Shown: positions 46,584 to 58,999, numbered from the stretch's first letter. The stretch is 64,000 bases of DNA from Paragonimus westermani (GCA_008508345.1 QNGE01002646.1:1-64000), one strand, 5' to 3'. Numbers and translations are program-made. The notes: generated by a model not told the origin, from the sequence alone.

Positions 46584-47412
46584 GTCGTGTTGTCGATTAT
46601 CATCTTCTTGTTTTGTCCTGCTGACCGATCTATAGCTTCATTGGTTGAAAAACGAGGGATAAGAGTCTCGGTTTGTGAGTTCTTCTAAGTTAACTAGGGA
46701 AAGTTGTGTTGCGCAATTCACGCATTTCAGTGAGACTGCAAGTGTGCAATCACATCGCCAACGAACACTGAAACAGTTGACAACAATGCTCACTCAGAAA
46801 TACACATTCAGTGACCTGTAGAAATGGGTGGTTGGGTAAATTCTAGTGCGAGATTTATCTCGCGTATGTGTTGGTCGAGCAAAGTTTTAAAACCCCTAAC
46901 TGGCTTATCCGCAATCGTAGAGTTAGACAGTTTGTTCTATTATGAACACTGCCGCCTTTAATTGACAGTTATCATTTCTACGGTTTACCCAGGAGCTTAA
47001 ACAGACATCAGTTATTAGCATAAGCGGTACTGGCTTGTCACTCACTGTCTGATCAGCTGTGTTTTGTCTTGCTTGCAATAAGACCTACTAATTTCGTCAG
47101 TATTGGGACTGGTTCTACTTCTTTTGTCGTCGTAACTTGCTCTGTTTGTCAACCCACTCTCCTCCTGATAGCTAGTTTTGGGTGGATTCTACATGGAGAC
47201 GTTCTAAAATGCGGATCTATGCAGCCTTTGTCGATACGTGAAACTTCGATCTAAACAGTACTGGCTTTTCTCTGCATGTTATCGAGCGCGTATTACAGAA
47301 TAGGAGGTTAATAGAGCGGAAAACAAGAGTCAAATTTGAAACTAAACATAAAAGGGGAACATAAGGCGGATCTATTCTCTAGTTAGTAAACAGCATCATT
47401 AACGTGGTAGTG

Positions 47413-48480
47413 CTAAATTAATAAGAGAGTCTTTCTGCACACACAAGGGGGACACCAACGTATCAGAGCAATTGACTCAGCATACCGCAATAACCGGGGT
47501 TTATCAATTGCAGAAACAACTGTGGATACCTGCGTGGGGTCAACCTGATGATGGCTCTCCAGGACACGACAAGCAATAGCTGATGCCGATGGTCTTAACT
47601 TTGGTATCATCATTTCCGTTGGCTTGTGCAGTAGTTTCGGAAAACCTAAATATCAGTGATTACGGGTACCCGTTGTCCAAGAGAACCTGATTAATCAGTT
47701 GCAATTTACTCTGAATTATGTTTTGAATACAAATATTTCTGGCTCTATTGAATAACGTTTTGACAAGGCCTGGTTTACAATGCCTTGGCACGAACCTGTT
47801 GAAGTGTATTGGTAAGTCCAAATGCATCTGCGCTCAACTGTGAGTTTTAACGAACTGTTAGTTCTTTGAGTAATACGAATAACTAGGAAATTAAGATAAT
47901 CGTCACATTCATGTTCAGAATTAATGTAATGTTGGCATTCAATCCGTTTGACACTGACAAGACTTTTCAACATGTTCCTTAACATCGGTCACAACTAACA
48001 CATCGTCCACATATTGCAGAAATTAATCTGTTTAAAAGACAGTTCCCCTCGCTTGATTTTCTGAATGACATAAAAATGTCAGCTAAGATAGGTCCCAAGG
48101 GACTCTTTATGGATACGCCATCAATTTGCCTATAGACTTTTTGTCGGAAATAGAGATTTGCATTTGATATACACGAATGAAGGAAGCGTTCAAGTTCAGA
48201 TGTTTGAATAGGAAATTCGAGTTGATTCATACTGACGTAAGCACATATGATTCGAATAGTTTCATTTAACGGTATGTTTGTAAATAACGAATTGACATCC
48301 GTGCTAGTCATGTATTTCTTACAAAGACTGACCCTGTCGAAACGTTCAGCAAGCTGAAGGCCACCTTTCAGCGAGTGTTTGTACTTTGACTGTTTCACTG
48401 TTTCTAATATCCCAACCAGCCACTTTGCTAGCTTATGTTGGGGTGAGTTAGACATTGAGTTGGTTCAAGTATTCAATAAA
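47413..48480 (-). mobile_element. Penelope-like element relic, RT core to C-terminus
   Basis: Reading on minus, DVNSLFTNIPLNETI (RT motif A) is followed by YRQIDGVSIKSPLGPILADI (motif B). After a frameshift comes QYVDDVLVVTDVKEH with an intact YVDD near 48002-48013, then LNFLVIRI and SLKLTVERRCIWTYQY. A large deletion joins this to the C-terminal text ESHHQVDPTQVS and RLLRYAESIALIR ending about 47413. The GIY-YIG core is missing. It is a decayed, internally deleted copy. Confidence 0.8.
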
Positions 48481-48489
48481 GCTGACCAG

Positions 48490-51400
48490 CAGGACATTTG
48501 CGGGGTAGTGTTAGATACTTGATGACAATGCTAGCAAATGATTACTTTTTAGATGTGCTTGATTATGAGTGTTTGTCACATCCAGTCACCCTCCATCTTT
48601 AGCACTTCAATCAAATTGATCTTACTTTCTCTGATGTCCCTATGATGTGTTACATGTATGGGATAAAACTGCTTGCTATCACACGGTATTCGTTTGGTTC
48701 GCCCCAATGTATTTTCGCATCATTCAATCCATAGTCAAGCAAATGGAAACATTGCGTACATTGTCTATCACATAACTTTTCAATAATTCCATTGATTGGT
48801 TAATAGGTTTGCTAGTCGAGTGTCTGAAAAGACAACTCTAGTTACTGACTGCACAAAACCACCGACTGCATACACTTTATTTCAGTTTCGTCTTCAGACA
48901 TGTGATGCGTACTTCAACTGATCATATCAAATCAGTCGGCGTTGCCGGTGTAAACACAATTTGTGACTAGTGTTTTGAATTAGTCAGCATCATATTAGGC
49001 AAGCACAACGAGCGACGGACGCCCCATTCAATTTTTCCACGACTACCAGGATTTTAACCCCAAAGTTGGTTTCAAACATCTGAATTGATGGTAGCAGCTG
49101 GCTCCCCGTACCCTTTTCTAAACATCTTGGTAGCTATAGAAAACTTCTGTCTGTTTTCACACAATAACGCATTAACTTAATTCACTTAAGAGTGTAACTC
49201 TGTGTTCTACTGCTACGTTAACGCTGTGAAGCCTCCATTACAACGTGAACCCGTGACTTCCGTTACTTAATTTAGTACCAGAATGAAACACATGCATGGC
49301 TGTTCTGGACAAACAAGTGTTCGTTCCTACCCGACAATCCAACAGAGTAGTGGACTGATCATGACGTTCTTTCATTCGGAACATCTGGCGTTTCATCTCA
49401 CCGACTGTTCGCCTGCACATTAGTCAGTGCGTGAATCCCATAGCCCTGTAGAGCTTCACATTGAGCGTACTCAGCGACGAATGTCACGCACATAAGCGGA
49501 CACTAACGATTTCTGCCAGCCCAATGCATACACTGAACAATGATAGAAGTACGGGAAGACAGACAAGTTTCCCACGTATCATTCGCGCATCGGTTATATT
49601 GTGATTCGACGGTTTTAACTGCCAATAGTAAAGAGTTGGGTTCGAATGAGTTTGTCGACCTTCTCCATAGGAGTTGTCACCTGTTGAACAGGTTCCGGTA
49701 AAAACGTCACGTGAAGACAATCTGAGCGATCAGTGGTAGCGTCCCTTGCTTAAAGATGTGCGGTTTAACAAGTTCGCTCATTACCTCCATTTCTTCCCAA
49801 CTGCACGATACGTGATATACTAAAACGGTGTTAAGCTGACTAAATCGTTACACTGAATGGTACTTCGGACTACGCACGTGCCAAATCGAATGTTTCAAAT
49901 GATGAGTTTGAACTGTACAAGAAATGTGCTAACACTCACCCGATCCTGGTTGGCATCTCGGACAATCCATTTAGGGTTGTTGATTACCTCACCTACTTAT
50001 GTAGCATGACATCATCGGTGTTTACATGGTGATGCAGACGTAGCATATTATACTAGAGTTATTTGCTGTACTACATGGTCATCCGCTCGTCAATTTGAAC
50101 GTGAACGTATTTCAACCTTTTCTATGGATTGAAAGACAGACTGTTCAGAGCGAGGATACACACAACTTTTGACTAATCAACAACTCTTTTACCACCCAGT
50201 TAGAATACATCAATTTGGTCAGGTGAATGACTAACACCACCGCCAATCGGCTTGTTGTTGAGATTATTTAAATTTTGCGCCCCATTGTAGAGGCAATGAA
50301 AGTATATGGCCTCCACGGATGAAATGACGCAATTTATGTACTAACGTCTCCTGCATCGTGCGTTATATCTTACGGTGGTCGCAAGTGGAATGAATGCACG
50401 GTAGCTAGCGAACGGTAAAGTTGTGGGATGGTCAGAACTATTAAAAAAATTCACTACGCGTGGTCTGGAAGTGCTGTTGACAGGGAAAGTACAAGGCAAT
50501 CATCCACCGTTTTGATTGGACGGCCTATTTGGCTTCAGTATGTGGGGCAGCCAAACCTGTGTAAGTGTCATCACGGTTTTTAGCAGGTACTGTCTTTTCA
50601 CTTAGGGATTCTAAATACTAACTTGTTGAATTCAGTTTTGAAGAATATACAATGTATAACACGTAACATAATGGCATACTTTCACGTTAACACGAAATAT
50701 ACATCCGAACGGCTTAACGCAACATTGGGCCTCATTTAAGGGTCCTGCAGGATGCGGTGGAATGTAGTCAAACTTGCCACAACCCAAAGTCCCTACAGCC
50801 AATATGGACATTTACACTGATTCAATATGTCAGAAGCTAACGGCTTCCAATACACACAGAACTAGTTTTTCCGACAATAAATGACATCATGGGAGCTGAA
50901 AACTATTAAGCGGGCCCATAATAGCTCTTCGGTAAGGTTTTCCCTCAGCCTTAGTTGAGCTAGTCGATATTCTTCGTTACAACAGTATCCGTCACAGCCA
51001 CACATCTCGACTTATTTGTTCGATTTCACGGACGGTTGACTATTCGTTGCCTATAGTACTATGAGCAACTTATATTTTACTAGTCACTGAAACAGTTAAA
51101 TTAATTATAACAGAGACTATTACCATCATATAAATAACTGTCTACCTAAGTTTACTTTTCTAAATTGCTACAACCGCCTCAGTAGAACAGTACAAAACGC
51201 TTCTCTCATATCCATACTACTGACCACATAAAAGTAGGCCGAAAAATCATTCATAACACTTCAATAAATCACAAAAGTAATTGAAAAGCCATCATTGTTG
51301 AAGGCGTCGTGTTACAAGTTAAAAGAAGATAACTTTCTGCTACCCCAAACGGTAGCAATAGTGATTAGCTGCGGTAGGCGTATGCTTCATTTCGATAAAA

Positions 51401-51690
51401 CGAAGTGAACAGAACACAAACGACGCAGGTGTTCATCAAACATTTCGGTAAATGCCGAACCAGAACAATCTAGGAATAATCACAGATCGTTTGAAGGCAA
51501 TTGTCGGGTGACAAAAACGGAAAAACACCTAACACCTTAGTAACTTGAAATGCACAACTTTCTAAATGAGTGCTTTCCATCTGCACTATATTTACCATCT
51601 GTTGTGAGAGAGAGGGCGGAACCCCATTCTTTTGACCGATCAGTCGTAACATCAGTGAATAATTAATGTCTTGAATGTACACACTGTAGA
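48490..51690. other. mostly no convincing gene
   Basis: AT-rich with frequent stops. Minus frames at 49238-49420 and 49484-49720 lack splice support. A minus frame at 51470-51682 (reading SLMLRLIGQKNGVPPSLS) follows an acceptor at TGTACATTCAAG and may be a 3' exon of the immunoglobulin-like gene at 51.7-52.7 kb. Confidence 0.35.
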
Positions 51691-51694
51691 TTAC

Positions 51695-52677
51695 ACACGT
51701 AGTCTCCGAAGACTGACGCCACCATTCGTATTACGCGAAGAAAACTAGATTGGTGTCTGAGGCCGGGGCAATTGAGCAGTCCAAAGCTGTCCAATAGGTG
51801 GAAGTAAACACAACCGGTGTGAAGAAATGATTGTTTCCGTTCATGGTGATAATCTCCTATACAGTTCATGTCATCTGTTATAATCTTTGGATGCGATCGA
51901 ATCGTAGTTTGGTATTTTGCACCGAATTACCTCGCAGGAACCGTATACAGTGCCTGTAAACAACGCCAGTTACTTTCTCTGTCATTTAGAAGGGAAGTGT
52001 GCACAGATGAGTGAAATTATATCAATCGATCAGTTTAATGAGTTTGGTAGTCAACTAATTTCAGGAAGCACCATCTGCTATGAACACCAGGGACATATGG
52101 TTGCATAGAAAAAATATACCGATGTGAAGAAAAGACGTCTCTTCCTGCTTCTGTTTCGGTATCGTCCAAATGCATTGGTCGCCAACACCCGCCGCAAGAG
52201 TGTACTTAATTTTTGTGTTCCGATGTCTCGGTGCCGGTTTGCCCTGATTCATTTTTTTATTGCGCTCGTGTGAACGGCTTCTCAACAACGCCGGTCAGTT
52301 GAAGTCTTGAAGAACTCCTCACAAGCATAAATCGTGTCCCACTTGCTATAGAACCTACCTTAGCATGCAGTGGAAGCTCTGAGCTAATATCCCTTCAGTT
52401 TCCATTGTTTTCTTGGTAATGGCCTGATTTCGTCTCGATCACCCTTGTGCGCAGTAAAACCAATCATTGCCGCCCTGGTTGTGACTCATCGATAATGATC
52501 TGGTATCCGGAGTTCTCAGTTCGTCTTATGCCATCATATGGGTGTGTGACATTTCCTGGTTCTGTGTTTTGGTGTACTACAATCTTATCTCCATAAACAA
52601 TCACAGCGTTTGGTTGTTCTACTAATCCAGCCATCAAGCATCGAAATGCGAACGGTGCTCCAGATAAGCTCAGTGAG
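51695..52677 (-). CDS. exons with immunoglobulin-like motifs
   Basis: Three exons are proposed. The first starts at 52677 after AACTGCAG (phase 2) and reads LSLSGAPFAFRCLMAGL, then VIVYGDKIVVHQNTEPGNVT and GYQIIID; its end is unclear (stop at 52464). The second, 52120-52243 (0-1, donor GTATAT), reads KYTLAAGVGDQCIWTIPKQK. The third, 51695-51756 (2-1), reads QSSFLRVIRMVASVFGDYV and would split the following Cys codon. A first Cys in a strand-B-like context and the xxFGDYVC-type ending match the two halves of an Ig domain, probably of a secreted or cell-surface protein. The joins between these exons are not all phase compatible, so exons are missing or mis-bounded. Confidence 0.45.
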
Positions 52678-52988
52678 CTGCAGTTGAGTTTTTACTATAT
52701 TTTACTTATTGCGCATGGAGATTTCCCACAGTCCTCAAGGCTTATTACCGTCTGTCAGTATCCGACGCATAAATACAATAGTGTCAACAGGTTTGCCTGT
52801 TACAACTTACCGGAAATATCAGTGATGAATGGTATTGACACAGTGGTGCTTTGCATTACATAATTCAGCCCCCCTAATCCACAGAAACTCGGTATTTCCC
52901 ATTGTGTTTCTTTACCAAAAAAGCGAGCGAGCTGCAGGGCTGTTGACCACTTTAGCGATTCCCATCTCTACCACATGCCCCTGTATTT

Positions 52989-53641
52989 TTAATGCCTCTT
53001 TGAGGTGAACCAGTATCCTGTAGGATCTGTACGGCTCAAATCTACCCGCGGATAGTAATTCATGCACAAAGCACCTACAGAAGCCGTATCATCATCGTCG
53101 TTTGTAAAATATTCATCGTATTTCTCGATCGTCGATCGGAGTAAAAGAACCGTATGAATGAGGTCTTGGACGCATGCGTTCATTTCGCGTCATTCTTCTG
53201 TTGTCTGTTGAATGTCAGAAAACCGAACATACTTGTCAGTTTAGCGAGATTCTGGTTAGCCATAGCACATTTCACAGCTAGAAAATAGGCTCCACAAATC
53301 GTAAGCCTAGTTTCAAGAAATCCGATAAAAAAGTGATTCGGGACATGACTGCCAAAACACATTCCGTATTCTCCCGCATCACCCATTAGCACATCACAGA
53401 CCTTATGTTTTCATTTCAGTATTGATGTCGACCCGACGCTTTTCTTTTCTTTAAAGCTAGTCAACGAAGCACAGGACTGCACATCGACCAAATACTGTTC
53501 TATCTCTCGTTCAACTTCAACGCTCGTATGTACGACCCCACTCTCAATAGCACCCACTTTTAGTTTGCCAGTCCAACAAGAATAAAATCCACCGAACACT
53601 TCACTATTTAACCTTCTAAATCGCCGAGCTAAGCACTCCTT
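52989..53641 (-). CDS. three-exon gene end, extracellular motif plus acidic tail
   Basis: From an acceptor CATCTTTAG (53641) a frame with EVFGGFYSCWTGKLKVGAIE is open to a TGA at 53411. Exon 53233-53401 (0-1, donor A|GTATGT) continues in the same frame with VCDVLMGDAGEYGMCFGSHV, then FLETRLTICGAYFLAVKC. The terminal exon 52989-53164 (phase 1) holds YDEYFTNDDDDTASVG and MNYYPRVDLSRTDP and ends at TAA. The FGGFYSC and DAGEYGMC texts recall the C-terminal Cys of Ig domains. How the first segment joins the second is unclear: either a tiny intron of about 36 bases removes the TGA, or the TGA is a mutation. A second acceptor (CATTCAACAG) would give a different basic tail. The family is not recognised. 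Confidence 0.45.
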
Positions 53642-53647
53642 CTAAAG

Positions 53648-53917
53648 ATGTGTTTTCCCTCACAATTTAAAAGACTCTCTCGGTTGTCTTTCTACTTTGA
53701 CGCTGATCCCAGCGCAACTGAGTTCTCTGCCAGCTGCTCCACTGCCATTCACATTTATTCTGTCGTTTTTTCTCTACTTACTGTCATTCAAATCCACTGT
53801 GACAACAGACATAAGTCCCACTTCCATGTTTCTCTTTCCATAGCCTCACCGTCCGTCAGCTGGATGAGTGGATACTACCGACTTGTTCATTATCAGCCAC
53901 AGGGAGACTCCTGGTAG
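53648..53917 (+). other. open frame, doubtful
   Basis: Eighty-nine codons are open on +, Ser-rich with a hydrophobic middle (IYSVVFSLLTVIQIHC). There is no acceptor or donor logic, and it lies antisense to the upstream side of the minus gene. Probably chance, or sequence antisense to a real exon. Confidence 0.2.
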
Positions 53918-54008
53918 TTTGCGCCCTCAGTAACTGCTGTCTGTAGAATCTTTATTCATTTGGCATATCGCTCTCTCCGACAATCTTTACCGAATAGCGG
54001 CTAATGTT

Positions 54009-54292
54009 GTAACGCGCAACCGAAACCTGCGAGCACGCACGAATTGAATTTGAGTTGTGTAACGGGGCGTGCTGCTGTGTTGTCGGTGCTGTTTTGGTTT
54101 GCGTTTGTGTAAGTCGTGTGAATGGCTTACTGGGACTTCGGTTCATGTTCGTTCGTATTGCTTCTCTTTTCAGAACTGTTGTTCGAACCCCTACTTCGGA
54201 AGAACGCTGTCCCCTGGTGCGTCCACGTTGCCCGAAGGTTGGTCCGCGAAGTCACGGGCATTCACAGTAGAGTTGGGTGGCCTGCATGTTAA
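54009..54292 (+). repeat. dispersed repeat family, copy B
   Basis: This is the + copy of the repeat seen at 43798-44062 (-), with small insertions near 54080. The frame through it is open for 190 codons up to 54641 and runs into unrelated sequence, so it should not be taken as a gene. On minus, 54407-54601 reads KVLLKSLAKMMLRVQQR, which may be a separate decayed element. Confidence 0.8.
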
Positions 54293-54942
54293 AATGTGGA
54301 GAGATCCTTCTATATTCAAACTGAACTACTCTGAACCACCGCACTTTTTCTCAAAAAGATCGAGTGGGTCATCGAACGCAGTCACAACCACCTTCTTCGC
54401 AGAGGCTCATTCTATCTTTGCACGTCCTCTTTGCTGCACCCTTAGCATCATCTTCGCCAAACTCTTCAACAGCACCTTCATGGCAACAAGATCCTCACAG
54501 GTTACTGATGACGTGTGGTCCTCTTCCTTGGGCTCATTAGAACATAACATTTTGTGTTCAAAGAAGAAAATTGACCTAAGGAACTGTTTATTACTAGACA
54601 TCGGTTACAAATCATGTGTAACTATACAACCACAAAGGTGAAGACTACTTTCTCAAATTGAAGTCTACTCGTATTTAATCGCATTTCAGGTAAACCTTCC
54701 TGCTGCCCCAATTCACAGGGAAACAGTAGACTTGAGTTTTTTTCTATTAAAGCTCATCCGTAGAATGTGTCCTCATCTCAGCGGAAACTTCTACTTAATC
54801 CCGTATGTTTTCATGACCAACCTGTTAACAAAAGTGCTGGTAAGCTGAGAGCAGGCATGACCGAGAAATCATGTTTAGGCGTTTAACTACAACCTTGGAT
54901 AAATAGAGGTCAAGGTACCCGGTCATTTTGAAAGAAGAAGAT

Positions 54943-55110
54943 GTAACGCATTTCGCTGTCGTGTGGTTGACGCCATTTTGGTCTCAGTTTGTGTAAGTTG
55001 TGTGCATGACTTACTGGGCCTCTGACTTATGCTGTTTAGGCTTTTGTTATCATTCCAGATTCCCGTTGTGCCCCGTCCTTCAGGGAGACGTTGTTCCTCA
55101 GTGCTTCCAA
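54943..55110 (+). repeat. dispersed repeat family, copy C (diverged)
   Basis: Landmarks GTAACGCA, CCATTTTGGTCTCAGTTTGT, GTAAGTTGTGTGCATGAC and TTACTGGGCC align with copies A and B, with many substitutions. It lies 650 bases beyond copy B in the same orientation and is clearly older. Confidence 0.6.
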
Positions 55111-55323
55111 TCCGTCGCGCATTACAAAGAAACTTAAAAGTTCTGTTCACTCTTACTTTACGTGGTTGACATGTATCTACATCTACCATCACCAATATGC
55201 TGATAGTCTATAAACAACCGACTACAACCACATGAGTAAGTCAGTTCCATATTGGCATGTCAGTAGTGTAAAAATATGGTTGAAAAATTGTCAGGACAAA
55301 GGGTAACCGTGGTAACCGAAACG

Positions 55324-55671
55324 TCAGGAATAAGAATGAACCTTGACTTGGTGTGACGGCTTGCGCATCTCGATGACCTTTTGGGCTAAGTTGGACGGTG
55401 TGGTGACCACACCAACAGAGTTACTCATACCAGACAGGCCAATAGGTAGAAGCGCGACAAACCAGTCTCCTGGTCCTCCAGATTGGAGGTTGGAAGGTGG
55501 TTGGCATCTCTTCCCGAAAAACGCGCCACTTCTGGAACACCGCCACCCACCCGCTGCCTTGCGGTACAGGCTTTTGAGCCAACGGCTTTGGTTGAGAATT
55601 CTAATCGTTCTCCTATCTAGGTCTGCGCGTACTGACAGTATCTCAGCCCACACACAACCATGAATCCTCAC
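55324..55671 (-). other. GC-richer segment open on both strands, likely repeat-derived
   Basis: The minus frame (115 codons, including GMSNSVGVVTTPSNLAQK) and the + frame (106 codons) are both open. Composition differs from the surroundings and GTGGTGACCAC forms a small palindrome. No splice sites or domain support a host gene. I suspect a dispersed repeat. Confidence 0.35.
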
Positions 55672-56342
55672 GCCTTACTCTCACTTACAGCTCGATTGTT
55701 CGTTTGCAAAGTGTAGGCAGCTTGATGTTGAATGTTTGAATATGGACGTGGTTATTCTCAGTAGTTAGGTCCATCCCCGTCGCCTTCTTTCTCCTTCTTT
55801 CTTCTTACATAAGGTTTGCCTTTTCTTCATGTTTGTGTGGCAGTTAAGCATTAGTGTGAACCACTGATGTATTGCTGTCTATGATGATGATGTGTTGCTA
55901 ATCTTTTGATTCATCTGAACGTCGAAAGTTGTTTCGACGACACTTCTTACACACTGAGTACGCAAGTTCCCAGCTATCGCTTTCTGCTCCTGGTCTCCCA
56001 GGATTCCGGAACCTCACTTTGGCTTCGGCGCATCTGGCTTGTGCCATATTACTCGTGAGAGAAGCTCAGTATTATAAAACAAAGCCGTTTATATTTGCTG
56101 TCAAAGCTTCTAATCTATCCCCTTCAAAATAACGGCAAAATCCGCAGTTTCTCTTCTGTTACAGCTTGTCATCTGTTTATGTTTTTATTACTGCTACGCG
56201 TCACCGTTCACTCTATGCTTTCCTGTACGGATCGTGTCGGCCAGTACATTGCTTCTTTTCAACCACATAGGCTTCTAAGCAAAACGGTCCAGTTTTAGAT
56301 GTGTAACTTCTCTTATCGGGTCTGTTATATTGCACATAATTT

Positions 56343-57340
56343 TCACTAGAAGTAAAAGGTGATTTTTTGGCGAACGATCTGTTTTCGGTTATTCATCATT
56401 GGGCCAATTACATAACATTTTATACCATCATGGTTGTCAAGCGAGAAAAAATCAAGAGCAATTAGTCATATAACAACGTCAAAGGGTTGTGAACTGGACG
56501 ACAATTAGGTGACAAAATTGACCTCCTGAGTTGTCAAGTGGGTAATAGGGGCCAAGGTAACCGTAGGGTCTGAACAAATTTCTTCTGAGCGCACAGCTGT
56601 GGATTGCGCAACCGAATTCCGATCGCTTCCGCGGTGGCCAGAATACGAAATTTGACTCCTCTAGATTGACGGCTGCGCAGGCGGTAAATGGACTGGAAAG
56701 CCACTTCCGGGGAGATTTGGTGCCCTGTGTCTACCAGGTGCGCCAGAATTGCACTCGAAATGGACTTCACCTCGCCCTTAGCTAGCCAAGTGAGGTGGTG
56801 CTCACGTATCCTCTGAAAAAGGCGCCTGGTTGTGCGACCGACGTAACTTGCTCCACAGGAGCATGTGAAGGAGTAAACACAAAATGAAGTCACACATTTA
56901 GGCAACGTATCTTTGAGTTGTACGTGGACTACCGGGTTTGATCCGAATGTGATTCGCAGTTGTGCCACATTCTAGGTCTTTTCAATTGCGTTACGTATTC
57001 CACGAGTCACCAGTTCGGCCAGGGCCTCGCCTTTGTAGGCTAGCGTCATGTAAACGGACTTCTTTTCCGCAGATAGGAGCTTAAGTTTTGGTTCTGTCAG
57101 TTCCATATGTTTATCCACGAATTTTACAGGATAAACGTTCTCCGCGAGTATCCGCCGTAAAAAGACCATTTCTGTTCCAATCGTGTCATCAGTACCTATC
57201 CTCATAGCACTGTGTGTTAAACTACGAACGAGGTTTCTCTTCTGTCTGAGTGGTACGTAACTGAAGAAATGAGTATACTGGCCGTTCCAAGTCCCCTTCC
57301 TGTCAACTAAGAAGCAACTCCTTAATAGAAAAATTGTCAA
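56343..57340 (-). mobile_element. Penelope-like element, 5'-truncated, one in-frame stop
   Basis: One frame runs from 57340 to 56534, interrupted only by a TAG at 56969-56971. It starts inside the late RT region (RKGTWNGQYTHFFSYVPL) and continues with ILAENVYPVKFVDKHME and KKSVYMTLAYKGEA. It then has the GIY-YIG endonuclease (YSFTCSCGASYVGRTTR, then RIREH) with the CxC typical of PLEs, and the C-terminal text LCAQKKFVQTLRLP. It is the youngest PLE copy here by integrity. The 3' untranslated tail extends to about 56343 and includes TAACCGAAAACAG. The copy lies directly beside a minus-strand host exon at 57.4 kb. Confidence 0.85.
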
Positions 57341-57379
57341 TCGGTATTATAACCTTGGAGTATTGACAAACACAAATGA

Positions 57380-58396
57380 TCAGTTTCTCTCATTGGCAAT
57401 TTGACATATAATGAGGTGACAGTAATCGGGCACAAAAGAAGTGTTATCGACACATAGGTTTACAGTGACCTTCAAAGGTTCAATCACATCACTGTAGACT
57501 GTGGTAAAATGAATGTGCATATATGAGTTCCAGAATTTCCCTAAGTCATCGGACGATGTACTAGTAAGGAACATTACATTTGTCCGGTATGGATCTACAA
57601 GAGGAACCGGCCGCAGTATTGTCCACTTTCTCCGTGGATAAATTTGTATTGTATTACTAATCACCCTGTGAACTCCCGCTTTGATAGGTTCCATGAACCT
57701 CAATATTGAAAGGCATGGAATACCATGATCCGCTGTCTGACGGGGTTCATTTTGCTTTCAGAAGATTGGATTGTTCTGTCTCCCGTTTTCGTTCTTAACG
57801 CCTTTTCGGTTAAGGGAAAAGGCACGACCTATGTTGTCCCGAAAATCGCTATTTATGAATTAGAGCCTGACCTGGATTTTAAAGCAGACGTGAGGAAAAC
57901 CGTCAGAAAAAGCTTACATCGTTTCATCGGTGCATTAGTTGACCTAGGTAGTTCTTAGGTTGACTTCTTCCAGTTATGACACTTCAAAACTTTGGGAATT
58001 TCCTTGCTTCATTTTGTCATCGTTCTTTATTTGATCCTGCTTGGCAACTTCGGCTCAGAAACCTGAAGTAACCAATGATCTCATTGAAGAAAGCTCACTG
58101 ATTACTTTGTTTGACGAAGCAACGATCTTTGGCCCCGTTCGCATTAGAAGGTTGCCTTTTTTAGGGTGAGTCGATTCTATACTCAACAAGAAATGGGAGT
58201 TATTCCTTTAAGCTAATGTCTTTTAGGTGGATACTTCTGTAGTAGACTTACAGGTGGAGCGGCTCTGAAAATGTAGCTAGATGAGATGAACCATTCAATG
58301 TAGTATTATAGAAGAATATTTTAAGGCAAAATAGATAACGGCCAAATGTACCCACGTGAGCGAAAGCTACTCTGCCTGTCGGTTTATTGATTTTTA
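57380..58396 (-). CDS. two-exon extracellular-type segment (5' end open)
   Basis: Exon 58252-58396 follows TCCTGTTCCGAG (phase 1), encodes RVAFAHVGTFGRYLFCLKIF with NTT and NGS sequons, and ends at GTAAGT (phase 2). The next exon starts at 57698 after CTTTCAATATTGAG (phase 2) and continues FMEPIKAGVHRVISNTIQIY, then VDPYRTNVMFLTSTSSDD and VTVNLCVDNTS, open to a TGA at 57380. A donor at ACT|GTAAAC near 57458 is possible. The joined text is beta-rich and glycosylated, with spaced Cys, like a cell-surface or secreted protein; it vaguely recalls a ZP module, which I do not assert. The PLE insertion begins 40 bases downstream and may have cut the gene. Confidence 0.5.
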
Positions 58397-58894
58397 CTCG
58401 GAACAGGAGTGAGAAAAAACTACTCGCAAGTATAACTGCATTTTTCTTCAGGTTTGAAAATGAAATGTTGTTGCATTCATGTCCAGGCATTTATCGGAAT
58501 GCTTTCTATAGCAAACAACTGTTCAGTTGCGACTGTTTAGCGGTTTAGTTGGATCTTACGAATCGATACCTATTGAAACGATTCAGCGTTTTTCTCCAGA
58601 ACTTCACCAGTTTCACCACTGATGTCCTCTCATGATGAACGTTGTCAAATTATTTCAATGGATAGGTGATTAGAAAGGATGTAAAACCACATGCCATCTA
58701 GCTACAGAAGTGGTCAGGCTCAATCATTTCTTCCTGAAGTAGGACAAAGCTGTAACAAACTGTACATTCTGCGTGCAAGTTAATATCAGCTGCTTTAGCG
58801 CGTCTTCGGGTAAACCCACATTTAAACCTTCTGAACGAATATAACCGCAGAGATAGTCAACGGTTTCTACAAGTGGTACATTCGTGAACAAAGA

Positions 58895-58970
58895 TCATGT
58901 TATCTAATTTGCCCGATGATGATTAACCGAAAACAGACTCTTCGTCAAAATCACCTTTGACTTCTAATGA
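58895..58970 (+). mobile_element. solo Penelope-like element 3' tail
   Basis: ATTAACCGAAAACAG with flanking TTATCTAATTTGCCC and AAAATCACCTTTGACTTCTA matches the 3' untranslated end of the PLE at 56.4 kb (read on minus there) with scattered differences. Only about 75 bases remain, as expected for a heavily 5'-truncated insertion on the opposite strand. Confidence 0.6.
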
Positions 58971-58999
58971 ACTCATGGTCTATTCGAATCGTTGAAGCA

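Noticed and set aside
54069..54641. 190-codon open frame on +
   Set aside because: It starts inside dispersed repeat copy B and crosses its edge into unrelated sequence. No splice or domain support.
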